Origin: an uncultured Dehalococcoidia bacterium
Lineage (GTDB): Bacteria; Chloroflexota; Dehalococcoidia; Lucifugimonadales; G958296245
Direction of reading: 5' to 3'
Assembly (NCBI GenBank): GCA_958296245.1
Contig: OY282458.1
Location: forward strand, 2,098,197-2,162,196
DNA length: 64,000 nucleotides
Part shown: one piece after another, positions 50,036-58,694 of the stretch
Layout: each line of letters begins with the position of its first letter
Position numbering within the stretch: the stretch's first letter is position 1
Translations under genes and position numbers: made by a program
The notes under the pieces: generated by a model
What the model was told of the DNA's origin: nothing
Seen by the model: the letters and a program-made list of their open reading frames with translations, nothing else
Database searches by the model: none

Positions 50036-51169
50036 CTACCGGTCCGCCACGGAGCCGTCGAGTGCAATGGGCGTATCCAGGACCTTGTCTACAAAGGGGA
50101 ATCCGGCCAGCGCCTGCTCGTTCAGCTCGATCCCCAACCCCGGCCCGTCGGGGACGACAAGGCAGCCGTCGCTGACCTGAAGCGGCTCCACCAGCAGGTC
50201 GCTCTTGGGCGGCTCCGACTCTCCCGTATACTCCTGTAGCTCGAAGTTCGGTATGCACGCGTCCAGCTGCACGCAGGCGGCGGTGCTGACCGGGCTCAGC
50301 GGGTTGTGCGGTATGACCTTGACGTGGTGGGCCTCCGCCATTGCCGCAACCTTCTTCGACCCGGTGATCCCTCCGCAGAGGCACACGTCGGGCCTGACGT
50401 AGGCGCACGCCCTGTTCTCCAGAAGCTGCTGGTACTCGAAGATGGTTGTGAACCGCTCGCCTGTGGCGATGGGCAGGTTGCAGAGCCGCGCAATATCGGC
50501 CATCAGCGCCGGACTGTCGGGCAGCATCGGGTCCTCGTAGAAGTAGGGGTGAAACGCCTCCAGCCGGCGGCCCAGGGCGATCGACTCCGCGGGGTTCATC
50601 TGGCGGTGGATCTCGACGCAGATATCGACCTCGCCGCCCACCTGCTCGCGAACCGCAGCCACGCGGGCCACCGCCTCGTTGGCCCACTCGGAGTACGACC
50701 GATGCAGCCAGAACCCGGGGCCGAACGCACTGAATCTGACGGCGGTGAAGCCGGCTTGCACGGCCTGGGCGGCGTCTCGCGCCAGCTCCTCCGTCGTGTC
50801 CCCGTCGACGTGCATGTAGCAGCGCACCTTGTCGCGGGTCTTTCCGCCCATCAGATCGTGGATGGGCGCGCCGAGGCGCTTGCCCTTGATGTCCCACAGC
50901 GCTATGTCGATTGCCGACAGCGCACCGCTGATCACCGAGCCCATGAAGTGGGAGCTGCGCTGCAGGTACTGGACGTGGTGCTCCACCCTGGAGGGGTCCT
51001 TGCCGACCAGGTAGGGCTCGCAGACGTTGATCATCGTCTCCGCCGGGCGCAGCCAGCCGTGGACGCCGGCCTCCCCGATCCCGACCGTGCCGTCCTCGCA
51101 GTGGACCTTGACCAGCAACCACCGGTCCCAGGGAATCGCCTCTACCGCTTCGATGCGAGTGGCTTTCAT
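50036..51169 (-). CDS. Mandelate racemase/enolase-superfamily dehydratase (galactonate dehydratase-like)
   Basis: 377 residues. N-terminal capping domain (WDRWLLVKVHCEDGTVGIGEAG), barrel with ALSAIDIALWDIKGKRLGAP near 86-105, and the acid ligands of the Mg site in DICVEIH near 180, FYEDP near 208 and TGERF near 235, followed by IPHNPLSP near 285. The first ligand is in VEIH where relatives usually have VDxH. The pattern fits the galactonate/mannonate-type acid sugar dehydratases. This superfamily is greatly expanded in SAR202-type Chloroflexota. Confidence 0.88.
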   Translation of the reverse strand: MKATRIEAVEAIPWDRWLLVKVHCEDGTVGIGEAGVHGWLRPAETMINVCEPYLVGKDPSRVEHHVQYLQRSSHFMGSVISGALSAIDIALWDIKGKRLGAPIHDLMGGKTRDKVRCYMHVDGDTTEELARDAAQAVQAGFTAVRFSAFGPGFWLHRSYSEWANEAVARVAAVREQVGGEVDICVEIHRQMNPAESIALGRRLEAFHPYFYEDPMLPDSPALMADIARLCNLPIATGERFTTIFEYQQLLENRACAYVRPDVCLCGGITGSKKVAAMAEAHHVKVIPHNPLSPVSTAACVQLDACIPNFELQEYTGESEPPKSDLLVEPLQVSDGCLVVPDGPGLGIELNEQALAGFPFVDKVLDTPIALDGSVADR

Positions 51170-51261
51170 TTAGGGGATTTACCCCATTCTCCTTTCATGG
51201 TCATCAGCCATTGATGTGTGCTGAATTATGGGTCATCCCACTTAAGCAAATCAAGGGATTC

Positions 51262-51486
51262 CTAGAATATCGAGACAGTCGAAAGCCTCCGCCGGGTTTC
51301 AGCGGAGGCCTTTATATCCTCTATCCACTCCCTCAACTCGCCGCCCTGGGATGACAACACCCACTCCACCCGGGTCTGTGCCTCCGCCCGGACCGGTTCC
51401 ACCTGATTGGCCGACAGCGCACCTTCCACCCAAAAAACTTCCAGCACTCCTCGCCGATGACGTGCGCGTGCGCCCGATGCCGGCAC
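51262..51486 (-). CDS. Possible small hypothetical protein
   Basis: Up to 74 residues. The C-terminal part (FWVEGALSANQVEPVRAEAQ, then TRVEWVLSSQGGELREWIED) has G/C-rich third positions and a plausible helical composition, while the first 15 residues look non-coding, so a later GTG start is possible. It overlaps a hairpin at 51285-51309 near its end. Evidence is weak. Confidence 0.3.
   Translation of the reverse strand: MPASGARARHRRGVLEVFWVEGALSANQVEPVRAEAQTRVEWVLSSQGGELREWIEDIKASAETRRRLSTVSIF
51285..51309 (-). terminator. Possible terminator downstream of the CNNM/CorC gene
   Basis: GCCTCCGC and GCGGAGGC form a perfect 8-bp stem with a 9-base loop. The minus strand continues TTTCG and the plus strand CTTTATAT. 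It could end minus-strand transcription from 52769, unless the small frame at 51262-51486 is real. Confidence 0.4.
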
Positions 51487-51497
51487 TTTGGGTTTCC

Positions 51498-52769
51498 TTA
51501 CTGTCTGGTTCCCCTAATCCTCGTCAGTTTCAGAGTCTCGATTTTCAGCCCGTTCATCTTCGCCACCTCCACCTTCAGGTCCCCGTACTCGAACTGCTCG
51601 CTCTCAGTGGGTATGTGTCCCAGCCTGTCCAGCACGAATCCCGCTACCGTCTCGAAGTCGCCGTCCGGCAGCTCGATGCCGAGCTCATCCGATGCCTCCT
51701 CCGTGCTCATGCCGCCGTCGACCTGGAAGGTGTCCTTGCCCAGGGCCTCGTACTCCTCCTCGGGGCTCGCCCCCTCCTCGCCGACGCGTCCGACGACCTC
51801 CTCCAGCAGGCTCTTGAGGGTCACCAGCCCGGCAACGCCGCCGAACTCGTCGATCACGATGGCCATCTGGTTGCCTCCCTGGCGCATCCCTTCGAACAGG
51901 TCGGCGATCCGCTGGGTCTCCGGCACGAAGTACACGTCCCTGATCAGGTCGGTAATCGGCTCGTCGTGGCCGATGTCCCTGGTGGACATCGTTCTGAGTA
52001 TGTCCTTGGCCGAGAAGATGCCGACGATATCCTCGATGGACCCCTTGTAAACCGGGAACCGGGTGTGCGAATGGTCGGCGTATATCTCCAGGAATTCCCC
52101 GAGGGTGGCGCCCCTATCTACGAAGGCGATCTCCGTACGCGGGGTCATGACCTCCCGGACCTGGAGGTCTCCGAACCGGAACACCCGCTCCAGCCTCTCC
52201 GCCTCGCTCGGCTCGAACTCTCCCTCCTCCTCGCCTATGTCGATGAGCGTCCGCACCTCCGCCTCGGTCACCAAAGAGTCCTGGTCGATGCCGCCTTTGC
52301 CTATCTCGGCAATCCGGGTCGCCGATTGCAGTATCACCACTAGGGGCCACAGAGCCAGCTCGACGGCCCTGAGAGGACGCGTGAAGGTCATGGCCATGCC
52401 CATCGGATACCGGAGCGCCGCCGTCTTGGGCAAGATCTCCCCAAAGACGAGCAAGACCGCCGTGCCGACGACGGTCGCGATCAGTATCCCCGTATTTTCG
52501 TCGGCGACCGCATCCAGAATCAGAGCAGTAACGAGGGCCGTGAATGCGACGTTGACCAAGTTGTTGCCCAACAGGATGGTGGATAGGAGCCGGCCCGGCT
52601 CCTCCAACATGCGCGCCACCCGGCCGGCCGCAGGCGCCCCCTCCTTGACCAGATACGCAAGCTTGGCCGTCCCACGCACCGAGAGGAAGGCGGCCTCCGA
52701 GCTGGAGAAGAAGGCCGACAAGAACACGCATACCACGATGATAGCTAACATGGCCAAGTCAGGACCCAT
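51498..52769 (-). CDS. CNNM/HlyC-CorC family membrane protein with CBS pair
   Basis: 423 residues from the ATG at 52769. CNNM membrane domain (about 1-190) with SAFFSSSEAAFLS near 16 and FGEILPKTAALRYP near 110; a CBS pair (about 205-330) opening VREVMTPRTEIAFVD and containing IDEFGGVAGLVTLKSLLEEVVG; and a CorC_HlyC transporter-associated domain at the end (GDFETVAGFVLDRLGHIP). Relatives move or regulate Mg and other divalent cations across the membrane, not true hemolysins. Confidence 0.92.
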   Translation of the reverse strand: MGPDLAMLAIIVVCVFLSAFFSSSEAAFLSVRGTAKLAYLVKEGAPAAGRVARMLEEPGRLLSTILLGNNLVNVAFTALVTALILDAVADENTGILIATVVGTAVLLVFGEILPKTAALRYPMGMAMTFTRPLRAVELALWPLVVILQSATRIAEIGKGGIDQDSLVTEAEVRTLIDIGEEEGEFEPSEAERLERVFRFGDLQVREVMTPRTEIAFVDRGATLGEFLEIYADHSHTRFPVYKGSIEDIVGIFSAKDILRTMSTRDIGHDEPITDLIRDVYFVPETQRIADLFEGMRQGGNQMAIVIDEFGGVAGLVTLKSLLEEVVGRVGEEGASPEEEYEALGKDTFQVDGGMSTEEASDELGIELPDGDFETVAGFVLDRLGHIPTESEQFEYGDLKVEVAKMNGLKIETLKLTRIRGTRQ

Positions 52770-52949
52770 CGTATAGTCCCTCTCTCCATCCTCAGGGCGC
52801 GGCGCCCCGCGGACTCGCCCAGTGCCGAATGCCGGTACGGGGGATTCTACCATTACCCGTACCGAGCGGCGCCGTTCGCCGGCGCCAGAGAGGGATTAAC
52901 AGGCTGCGGAAATGCTGGGTGTGGAGACTGAACAGTACGAGGGAGTGCG

Positions 52950-53213
52950 AACTGTTCAGTCTCTGTGGGACTCGAAGGGGAAGTCCAGAGAGGTTCTCTC
53001 CTCGAGCACGTCCTAGGCTAGTAGGCGCCTGCTGGGAGCGCGGGCGTCTCGCCCGCTCCACCCTTTAAGATTCCGGCATGGGACAGGTTCCTCCCTACCA
53101 GGGGGTCTGGGGCTATGCCCCAGTTACCAAGGGGCGGGCGGGTGGGAATCTAAAGACGTCTGCTTATCGGGGCTACGCCAGTCGAAAAAGAACCTCACGA
53201 AGTCTGAACAGCT
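52950..53213. repeat. MITE-like element, copy B (with internal insertion)
   Basis: Homologous to copy A at 46990-47171: shared ends AACTGTTCAGTC and GTCTGAACAGC, and a shared interior with GGGTCTGGGG...GTTACCA and ATCTAAAGACGTCTGCTTATC. It is longer by a block at about 53020-53065 holding GCGGGCGTCTCGCCCGC, a palindrome also present at 49929-49945. The phrase GAACAG(C)TACGAGGGAGTGCGA occurs at both outer sides in direct orientation. An IS481-type element starts 18 bp to the right. Confidence 0.7.
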
Positions 53214-53230
53214 ACGAGGGAGTGCGATTT

Positions 53231-54338
53231 TGATCTCGTTCAGATAGATGCCGTACACAATAGAGGGCAGTGAATGGACACAGACTGAAGCGATATTCTG
53301 GCTCCAGCCTACGAGTGGGTGGAGTCATCATGCCCAAAGCCAAGCGACTGTCAGGACTGGGCGTCGAATTATCACGGGAAGCGAAACGGCGGCTGGAGTG
53401 GGTCGACTGGTACAGAGCGCACGGGAGAAACGCCCGTAAGACGTGCCGCCACTTCAGCATATCGCCGGATACCTTCTACCGCTGGCTCAGGCGCTACGAC
53501 CCCAATGACCTGACGAGCCTGGAAGATCGTAGCCGCAGGCCGAAGGTAGTCAGGCGCCCCACCTGGAGTCCTGAACTGGCCGAAGCGGTGGTGGAGATGA
53601 GGGAGCGGTATCCGAGATGGGGTAAGGACAAGCTGGTGGTGCTTCTCAGAGCCGCAGGGTGGGCGGTGTCCACGTCGATGGTCGGTCGGGTACTGAAGCG
53701 AGCGAAGCAGACAGGGGCGCTCCGCGAGCCTCCGGCTGTGGGCATATCAGCTCGTAAGCGGTCGCGCATCCGCCCGTATGCGGTCCGCAAGCCCAAGGAG
53801 TACAGGGCGACCGGACCCGGAGACCTGGTCGAGGTGGACACCCTTGATGTGCGACCGCTGCCGGGAGTGGTGCTCAAGCACTACACCGGTCGCGACCTGG
53901 CCTCACGCTGGGACGTGGTGGGAGTCTACACCCGAGCCACGGCGACCACGGCCACACGGTTCCTGGACCAGTTGATAGACAGGATGCCGTTCAAGGTCAG
54001 GGCCATCCAGGTGGACGGAGGAAGTGAGTTCGCGGCGGAGTTCGAGCGTGAGTGTGAGCGGCGCGGGGTGAGGCTGTTCGTGCTGCCCACGCGCTCACCT
54101 AAGCTCAATGGTCACGTAGAGCGTGCACAGCGCACTCACACCGAGGAGTTCTACGAAATATACGACGGAGACCTCCAAGTAGGCCCTCTCAACCGCGCAC
54201 TGCGTCAGTGGGAGCAGGTCTACAACACCGTGCGCCCTCACCAGTCCCTGGGATACCTCACCCCCAGCGAGTACCTGAAACGGACCGTGCTATCATCGGA
54301 AAGGAGGTGATGTGTACGGGATGTACTGAACGAGTACA
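53231..54338 (+). mobile_element. IS481/IS3-like insertion sequence
   Basis: About 1.1 kb. The left end (TGATCTCGTTCAG...CCGTACAC) and the reverse complement of the right end (TGTACTCGTTCAG...CCGTACAC) agree at most positions, giving imperfect terminal inverted repeats of about 27 bp around one transposase gene. The ends were set by this match; a target duplication is not evident. It sits at the edge of MITE copy B. Confidence 0.75.
53330..54310 (+). CDS. IS481-type DDE transposase
   Basis: 326 residues from the ATG at 53330. N-terminal helix-turn-helix domain (ARKTCRHFSISPDTFYRWLR) and integrase core with DDE residues in VEVDTLDVRP (near 165), IQVDGGSEFA (near 228) and GHVERAQRTHTEEFYE (Glu near 265), ending NTVRPHQSLGYLTPSEYL, the usual IS3/IS481 tail. 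The frame is intact, so the element may be active. Confidence 0.92.
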   Translation: MPKAKRLSGLGVELSREAKRRLEWVDWYRAHGRNARKTCRHFSISPDTFYRWLRRYDPNDLTSLEDRSRRPKVVRRPTWSPELAEAVVEMRERYPRWGKDKLVVLLRAAGWAVSTSMVGRVLKRAKQTGALREPPAVGISARKRSRIRPYAVRKPKEYRATGPGDLVEVDTLDVRPLPGVVLKHYTGRDLASRWDVVGVYTRATATTATRFLDQLIDRMPFKVRAIQVDGGSEFAAEFERECERRGVRLFVLPTRSPKLNGHVERAQRTHTEEFYEIYDGDLQVGPLNRALRQWEQVYNTVRPHQSLGYLTPSEYLKRTVLSSERR

Positions 54339-54413
54339 GGCTGTTGACACTAGAACGGAGCCGCCCATACCATATGATTACCCCGCAGGGGTTTACTTCA
54401 CTGGAGGGTAGGA

Positions 54414-54839
54414 ATGAGCGACCAGCCCAGCGAAAGAGCGACGGCCCGGATGCGCAAGTTCGTCGAGAAGTACACCGCGAAGTCAGGGACGTTCACCCAT
54501 CCTGATCCGGAGGTCACCGAGTCCGTGGTACTTGGGCTTGCGGCCAACGTCGACGAGGTGAAGGCGCCGCTCTGCCCGTGCCGTTTCTATCCCGACAAGG
54601 CCGAGGAGGCGAAGCACCGCACGTGGAAATGCGCGTGTGACGACATGCAGATATACAAATACTGCCACTGTCTGCTCTTCGTGAATGAGGAGGGCCTCCC
54701 CATTACCGAGTACCTTCCGGAGGAGCACGAGGGGCGGGAGATGTACGGCTTGGTGCGCGACCCTTTACCGGATAAAGGCCGTCCGCTGAGGGACAAGTGG
54801 GAAGAGCGGGAGAAAGAACGCAAGGAGCGCCCATCATGA
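54414..54839 (+). CDS. Ferredoxin:thioredoxin reductase catalytic subunit-like protein
   Basis: 141 residues. Cys motifs CPC (54-56), CAC (73-75) and CHC (84-86) have exactly the 16- and 8-residue spacings of FTR catalytic subunits. By family rules Cys54, 73, 75 and 84 hold a 4Fe-4S cluster and Cys56-Cys86 form the active disulfide; the second motif is CAC instead of CPC. No FTR variable subunit is seen. Thioredoxin follows after 49 bp, so electrons probably pass from ferredoxin to this thioredoxin. Confidence 0.9.
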   Translation: MSDQPSERATARMRKFVEKYTAKSGTFTHPDPEVTESVVLGLAANVDEVKAPLCPCRFYPDKAEEAKHRTWKCACDDMQIYKYCHCLLFVNEEGLPITEYLPEEHEGREMYGLVRDPLPDKGRPLRDKWEEREKERKERPS

Positions 54840-54888
54840 GGGAAGGTACAGCCCTTCCGGGCAGACATTCGTTACCAGGAGACCCCCA

Positions 54889-55218
54889 ATGAGCAAGCCG
54901 TTCGCAGTCACCGATGAGACCTTCGAACAAGAGGTGATACAGTCCGACACGCCGGTCGTGGTGGACTTCTGGGCCGAGTGGTGCGGCCCCTGCAAGGCCA
55001 TTGCCCCGGTGGTGGAGCAGCTGGCGGAGGAGTACGACGGCCAGGTGAAGATGGCCAAGCTGGACGTAGATTCCAACCCATCGACCCCCAGCAGCTACGG
55101 CATTCGCGGCATACCTGCTTTGCTCATATTCAAGGACGGGGTGGTTGCCAAGCAAGTGGTTGGAGCAGTGCCCAAAGCCGTCCTCAAGAAGCACATCGAC
55201 TCCGCCATCGCAGGGTAG
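54889..55218 (+). CDS. trxA: Thioredoxin
   Basis: 109 residues. Active site WAEWCGPCK at 28-36 and the cis-proline loop GIPALLIFKDG near 75. It probably receives electrons from the FTR-like protein just upstream rather than from an NADPH reductase. Its last 25 codons are repeated three more times downstream as part of a tandem array fused to the amidase start. Confidence 0.96.
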   Translation: MSKPFAVTDETFEQEVIQSDTPVVVDFWAEWCGPCKAIAPVVEQLAEEYDGQVKMAKLDVDSNPSTPSSYGIRGIPALLIFKDGVVAKQVVGAVPKAVLKKHIDSAIAG

Positions 55219-55830
55219 CTCTCCGCCTCTCTCCGGCTGCTGCGTTTGGATATCAGCACCGGCTCTTGGGGACGACTCATGATGGACGAAGACTTGGCGT
55301 TTGCGTCGGCTGCCGAGTGGTTGCCAAGCAAGCGGTTGGAGCAGTGCCCAAAGCCGTCCTCAAGAAACACATCGACTCCGCCATCGCAGGGTAGCTCTCC
55401 GCCTCTCGCCGGCCTGCTGCGTTTGGATATCAGCACCGGCTCTTGGGGACGACTCATGATGGACGAAGACTTGGCGTTTGCGTCGGCTGCCGAGTGGTTG
55501 GAGCAGTGCCCAAAGCCGTCCTCAAGAAACACATCGACTCCGCCATCGCGGGGTAGCTCTCCGCCTCTCGCCGGCTGCTGCGTTTGGATATCAGCACCGG
55601 CTCTTGGGGACGACTCATGATGGACGAAGACTTGGCGTTTGCGTCGGCTGCCGAGTGGTTGCCAAGCAAGTGGTTGGAGCAGTGCCCAAAGCCGTCCTCA
55701 AGAAGCACATCGACTCCGCCATCGCGGGGTAGCTCTCCGCCTCTCGCCGGCTGCTGCGTTTGGATATCAGCACCGGCTCTTGGGGACGACTCATGATAGA
55801 CGAAGACTTGGCGTTTGCGTCGGCTGCCGA
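55150..55830. repeat. Tandem array of the trxA-amidase junction (about 176-bp units)
   Basis: The trxA tail, the 75-bp gap and the first codons of the amidase recur in order. Stops of the trxA tail fall at 55216, 55392, 55554 and 55730, giving periods of 176, 162 and 176; the 162 unit lacks the 14 bases around TTGCCAAGCAAG. Copies of the amidase start (ATGATGGACGAAGACTTGGC) occur in the units near 55279, 55455, 55617 and the final true one at 55793. Units are nearly identical, so the array is recent. Confidence 0.92.
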
Positions 55831-57208
55831 GCTGATCGAGCTTATCGCAGCCAAGCAGATTTCGCCCGTGGAGTTGGCCGAGCTCTTCTTGGACCGCATC
55901 GAACGGCTGGACGGGCAGCTACGGTCGTTCATTCTAGTCACGGGCGACGAGGCAATGGATTCGGCTAGGGCGGCCGAGAGAGCCGTTCTCAGGGGAGACA
56001 CCCTCGGGGCGCTGCACGGTCTGCCGGTCTCCATTAAAGACACGCAGATGACCGGGGGCATCCGGACGACCCAGGGGTCGTTGCTGTTCGAGGAGCGAGT
56101 ACCCGAGCGGGACTCGGCGGTGGTGGAGAGGGTGCGGGCAGCCGGGGCCGTGGTGTTGGGCAAGACCAACGTCCCGGAGTTGGGATTCGTGGGCACGTGC
56201 CAGAACCGCCTCGGCCCAGACGGAACCAACCCTTGGGACACGAGCCGAACCCCCGGAGGCTCCAGTGGAGGCGCGGCGGCAGCCCTTGCGGCGCGCCTGT
56301 GCCCGCTGTCGACCGGCAGCGACGGGGGCGGCTCCATCCGCATACCGGCCAACTTCTGCGGCGTCTACGGCATCAAGCCCACACAGGGCAGGGTGTCCGC
56401 TTACACGGGCGCCGAGGGTCCGCCGCTGCCCAACATCTTTTCTCAGAACGGTCCCCTGAGCCGCACGGTGAGAGATTCGGCATTGCTGCTAGGCGTACTT
56501 GCGGGGCGAGACCCCAGGGACCCTTCCACGCTCCGGGAAGCGCCGCCGGACTTCGAGGGGGCGTTAGAGGCGGATGTCAGGGGTATGCGTGTGGCGTGGA
56601 GTCCGGACTTCGGCTTCGCCGACGTCGACCCGGAGGTCGCAGAGGTCACGTCGGCGGCAGCGCGCGTATTCGAGGATCTCGGGTGTCAGGTCGAGGAGAC
56701 AAAGTTGAAGTTAGACCCTCCCTACGACACTTATGGGGCGCTCATGACCGCGGACTCGTACACCAGGTACGGCAAATACTTGGAGTCGCACGGGGAGATG
56801 CTCACGGGGTACGGCAGATTCTTCCTTGAACACGGGTCGAGGGTATCGGCGAGCGAGTACGCCCGGTGCCTCGGGTTGGTGGACCGCCTGAAAGCCACGA
56901 TGAACGACCTGTTCGAAGGTTTCGACCTGCTGGTCTCGCCCACGGCGTGCTTCCCCGCGTTCCGCAACGGGGAATACCCTGGGGATGCGTCGGGCTTCCC
57001 TGACCGGTATTTCAATGGCGCGTTCACGATGCCGATCAACGCTATCGGCCACACGGCGGCCACTGTACCCGCGGGTTTTTCTTCTCAGGGGCTGCCCATC
57101 GGGCTGCAGATCGCTGGAAGGAGAGGCGGCGAGGAGGCCGTCATAGCAGCGTCGGCCTCTTTCGAGCGCGCCCGCCCGTGGGTACAGAACAGGCCGCCGG
57201 TGTCCTGA
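55793..57208 (+). CDS. Amidase-signature family hydrolase
   Basis: 471 residues from the ATG at 55793. The catalytic triad is visible: Lys in LPVSIKDTQMTGG near 78, cis-Ser in TPGGSSGGAAAALAA near 155, and the nucleophile Ser in GSDGGGSIRIPANFCG near 178. It resembles GatA and stand-alone amidases; with no gatB or gatC beside it, a free amide hydrolase is more likely. Upstream tandem copies of its start region may make short peptides or alter its translation. Confidence 0.9.
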   Translation: MIDEDLAFASAAELIELIAAKQISPVELAELFLDRIERLDGQLRSFILVTGDEAMDSARAAERAVLRGDTLGALHGLPVSIKDTQMTGGIRTTQGSLLFEERVPERDSAVVERVRAAGAVVLGKTNVPELGFVGTCQNRLGPDGTNPWDTSRTPGGSSGGAAAALAARLCPLSTGSDGGGSIRIPANFCGVYGIKPTQGRVSAYTGAEGPPLPNIFSQNGPLSRTVRDSALLLGVLAGRDPRDPSTLREAPPDFEGALEADVRGMRVAWSPDFGFADVDPEVAEVTSAAARVFEDLGCQVEETKLKLDPPYDTYGALMTADSYTRYGKYLESHGEMLTGYGRFFLEHGSRVSASEYARCLGLVDRLKATMNDLFEGFDLLVSPTACFPAFRNGEYPGDASGFPDRYFNGAFTMPINAIGHTAATVPAGFSSQGLPIGLQIAGRRGGEEAVIAASASFERARPWVQNRPPVS

Positions 57209-57210
57209 CC

Positions 57211-58539
57211 CTACGTTGTCGCCGAGGAGATAGCCTTCATCACCGAGTCGAGGTCGCCGGGCAGTTCCACCGGCCCGTTAGCCAGCAGGGGATCGACCCC
57301 GGTCAACTCTCTGCCGTGGTAGCCGATCTTGAAGTCGATGAACTTCAACCCGCTGGCCGTCGAAAGCACGACAACCCTGTCGTCCCGCCGAATTTCCCCT
57401 CGGGCCACCAGTTTCAGGAGAGCGGCCAACGCCACGCCGGTCTGCGGGCACGTAAATAGCCCAGTGGCGTCGGCCAGAGCGGCGGCGTGGGACAGTTCGT
57501 CCTCCGTGGCCTGCTCCACCACGCCGTCCAATGCCTTCACGACCTCAATGGCCCTTGAGGCGCTGACGGGATTCCCGATCTGTATGGCGGTGGCTAGGGT
57601 GGGCTTGGCGGGCATGGGTCCGAACTCCGCGAATCCCTTCAGGTAGCTCAAATACAGCGGGTTGGCATTGGCCGACTGTGCGCAGACGACGCGGGGCAGC
57701 CTCTGTATGACCCCTAGATCCAGCATCATCTGAAACCCGAGTCCCACGGCGGTCACGTTGCCGAGGTTGCCGCCGGGGACGATGACCCAGTCGGGCACCT
57801 CCCAATCGAACTGTTGCACTATCTCGAAGCTGATCGTCTTCTGGCCTTCAATGCGCAGGGGGTTTACCGAGTTAGCCAGGTAGAAGCGCTTGTCCAAGCT
57901 CAGATGCTCCACGATCTCCATGCATCCGTCGAAGTCGGTATCCAAGGCGAGGGTCAGCGCGCCGTTGGATATTGGCTGTATGAGTTGAGCAGGAGAGACC
58001 TTATCCCTGGGCAGGACGACCACTGCCGGGATGCCGGCAGCCGCGCAGTAGGCCGCGACCGATGCGGAGGTGTCGCCCGTGGAGGCGCACACAACGGCCT
58101 GCACGCTGCCGCCTCCGCTGACTATCTCCTTCACCGCCGAGACCAAGACCGTCATGCCGAGGTCCTTGAAGGACCCGGTGTGGCTGCTGCCGCACTGCTT
58201 GATCCACAGGTCATCGAGGCCAATGGAGTCCCCGAAGCGCACGGCCCTGTGCAGATTCGTCCCGCCCTCGTACAGTGAGACGACGTTTACGTCGTCAATG
58301 GCCGGGAATACGAGTTCCTTCTTGCCCCATACCCCGCTGCCATAGGGGAACTGGGTCCTCATGTATCGCTCGTCGAATAGACGCATCCACGCAGAGGGGC
58401 TTCGCCTCTTCAGAGCGTCCACGTTATGCGCGACCTCGAGCAGCCCGGAGCACCTCGGACACCTGTATATGATGTCCGTCACCTCGAAGCGGCCCTCGCA
58501 GCCGCCGGCGCACCGGAACCAAGATTCATAGGTCGGCAT
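57211..58539 (-). CDS. thrC: Threonine synthase
   Basis: 442 residues. N-terminal Zn-ribbon-like CysX pattern (CAGGC...CPRC near 10-32), PLP lysine in HTGSFKDLGM near 122, phosphate-binding STGDTSASVAAYCAAAGIP near 154 and NSVNPLRIEGQKT near 245. It converts O-phosphohomoserine to threonine. It ends 3 bp from the end of the amidase gene, tail to tail. Confidence 0.93.
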   Translation of the reverse strand: MPTYESWFRCAGGCEGRFEVTDIIYRCPRCSGLLEVAHNVDALKRRSPSAWMRLFDERYMRTQFPYGSGVWGKKELVFPAIDDVNVVSLYEGGTNLHRAVRFGDSIGLDDLWIKQCGSSHTGSFKDLGMTVLVSAVKEIVSGGGSVQAVVCASTGDTSASVAAYCAAAGIPAVVVLPRDKVSPAQLIQPISNGALTLALDTDFDGCMEIVEHLSLDKRFYLANSVNPLRIEGQKTISFEIVQQFDWEVPDWVIVPGGNLGNVTAVGLGFQMMLDLGVIQRLPRVVCAQSANANPLYLSYLKGFAEFGPMPAKPTLATAIQIGNPVSASRAIEVVKALDGVVEQATEDELSHAAALADATGLFTCPQTGVALAALLKLVARGEIRRDDRVVVLSTASGLKFIDFKIGYHGRELTGVDPLLANGPVELPGDLDSVMKAISSATT

Positions 58540-58694
58540 CGTTCACCTCGCTCATCCCGATCAAAGAACGCCGGACCGGGCAGCGTGACACGCTGGCACA
58601 AGACGCGCGTACTCGTCCCATTCTAACGAAACGGCGCGACCTGTACATAGCTCGACAACCCGCGGAGAGGCAGAGTAGCCGAGGGGAATGAGCT

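Noticed and set aside
53231-54338. Target-site duplication of the IS481-type element
   Set aside because: Bases flanking the predicted ends do not match; ends or history may differ.
55246-55620. Chimeric frames across the trxA-amidase repeat array as genes
   Set aside because: They arise from repeated pieces of two known genes in shifted frames; kept as a repeat and a finding instead.
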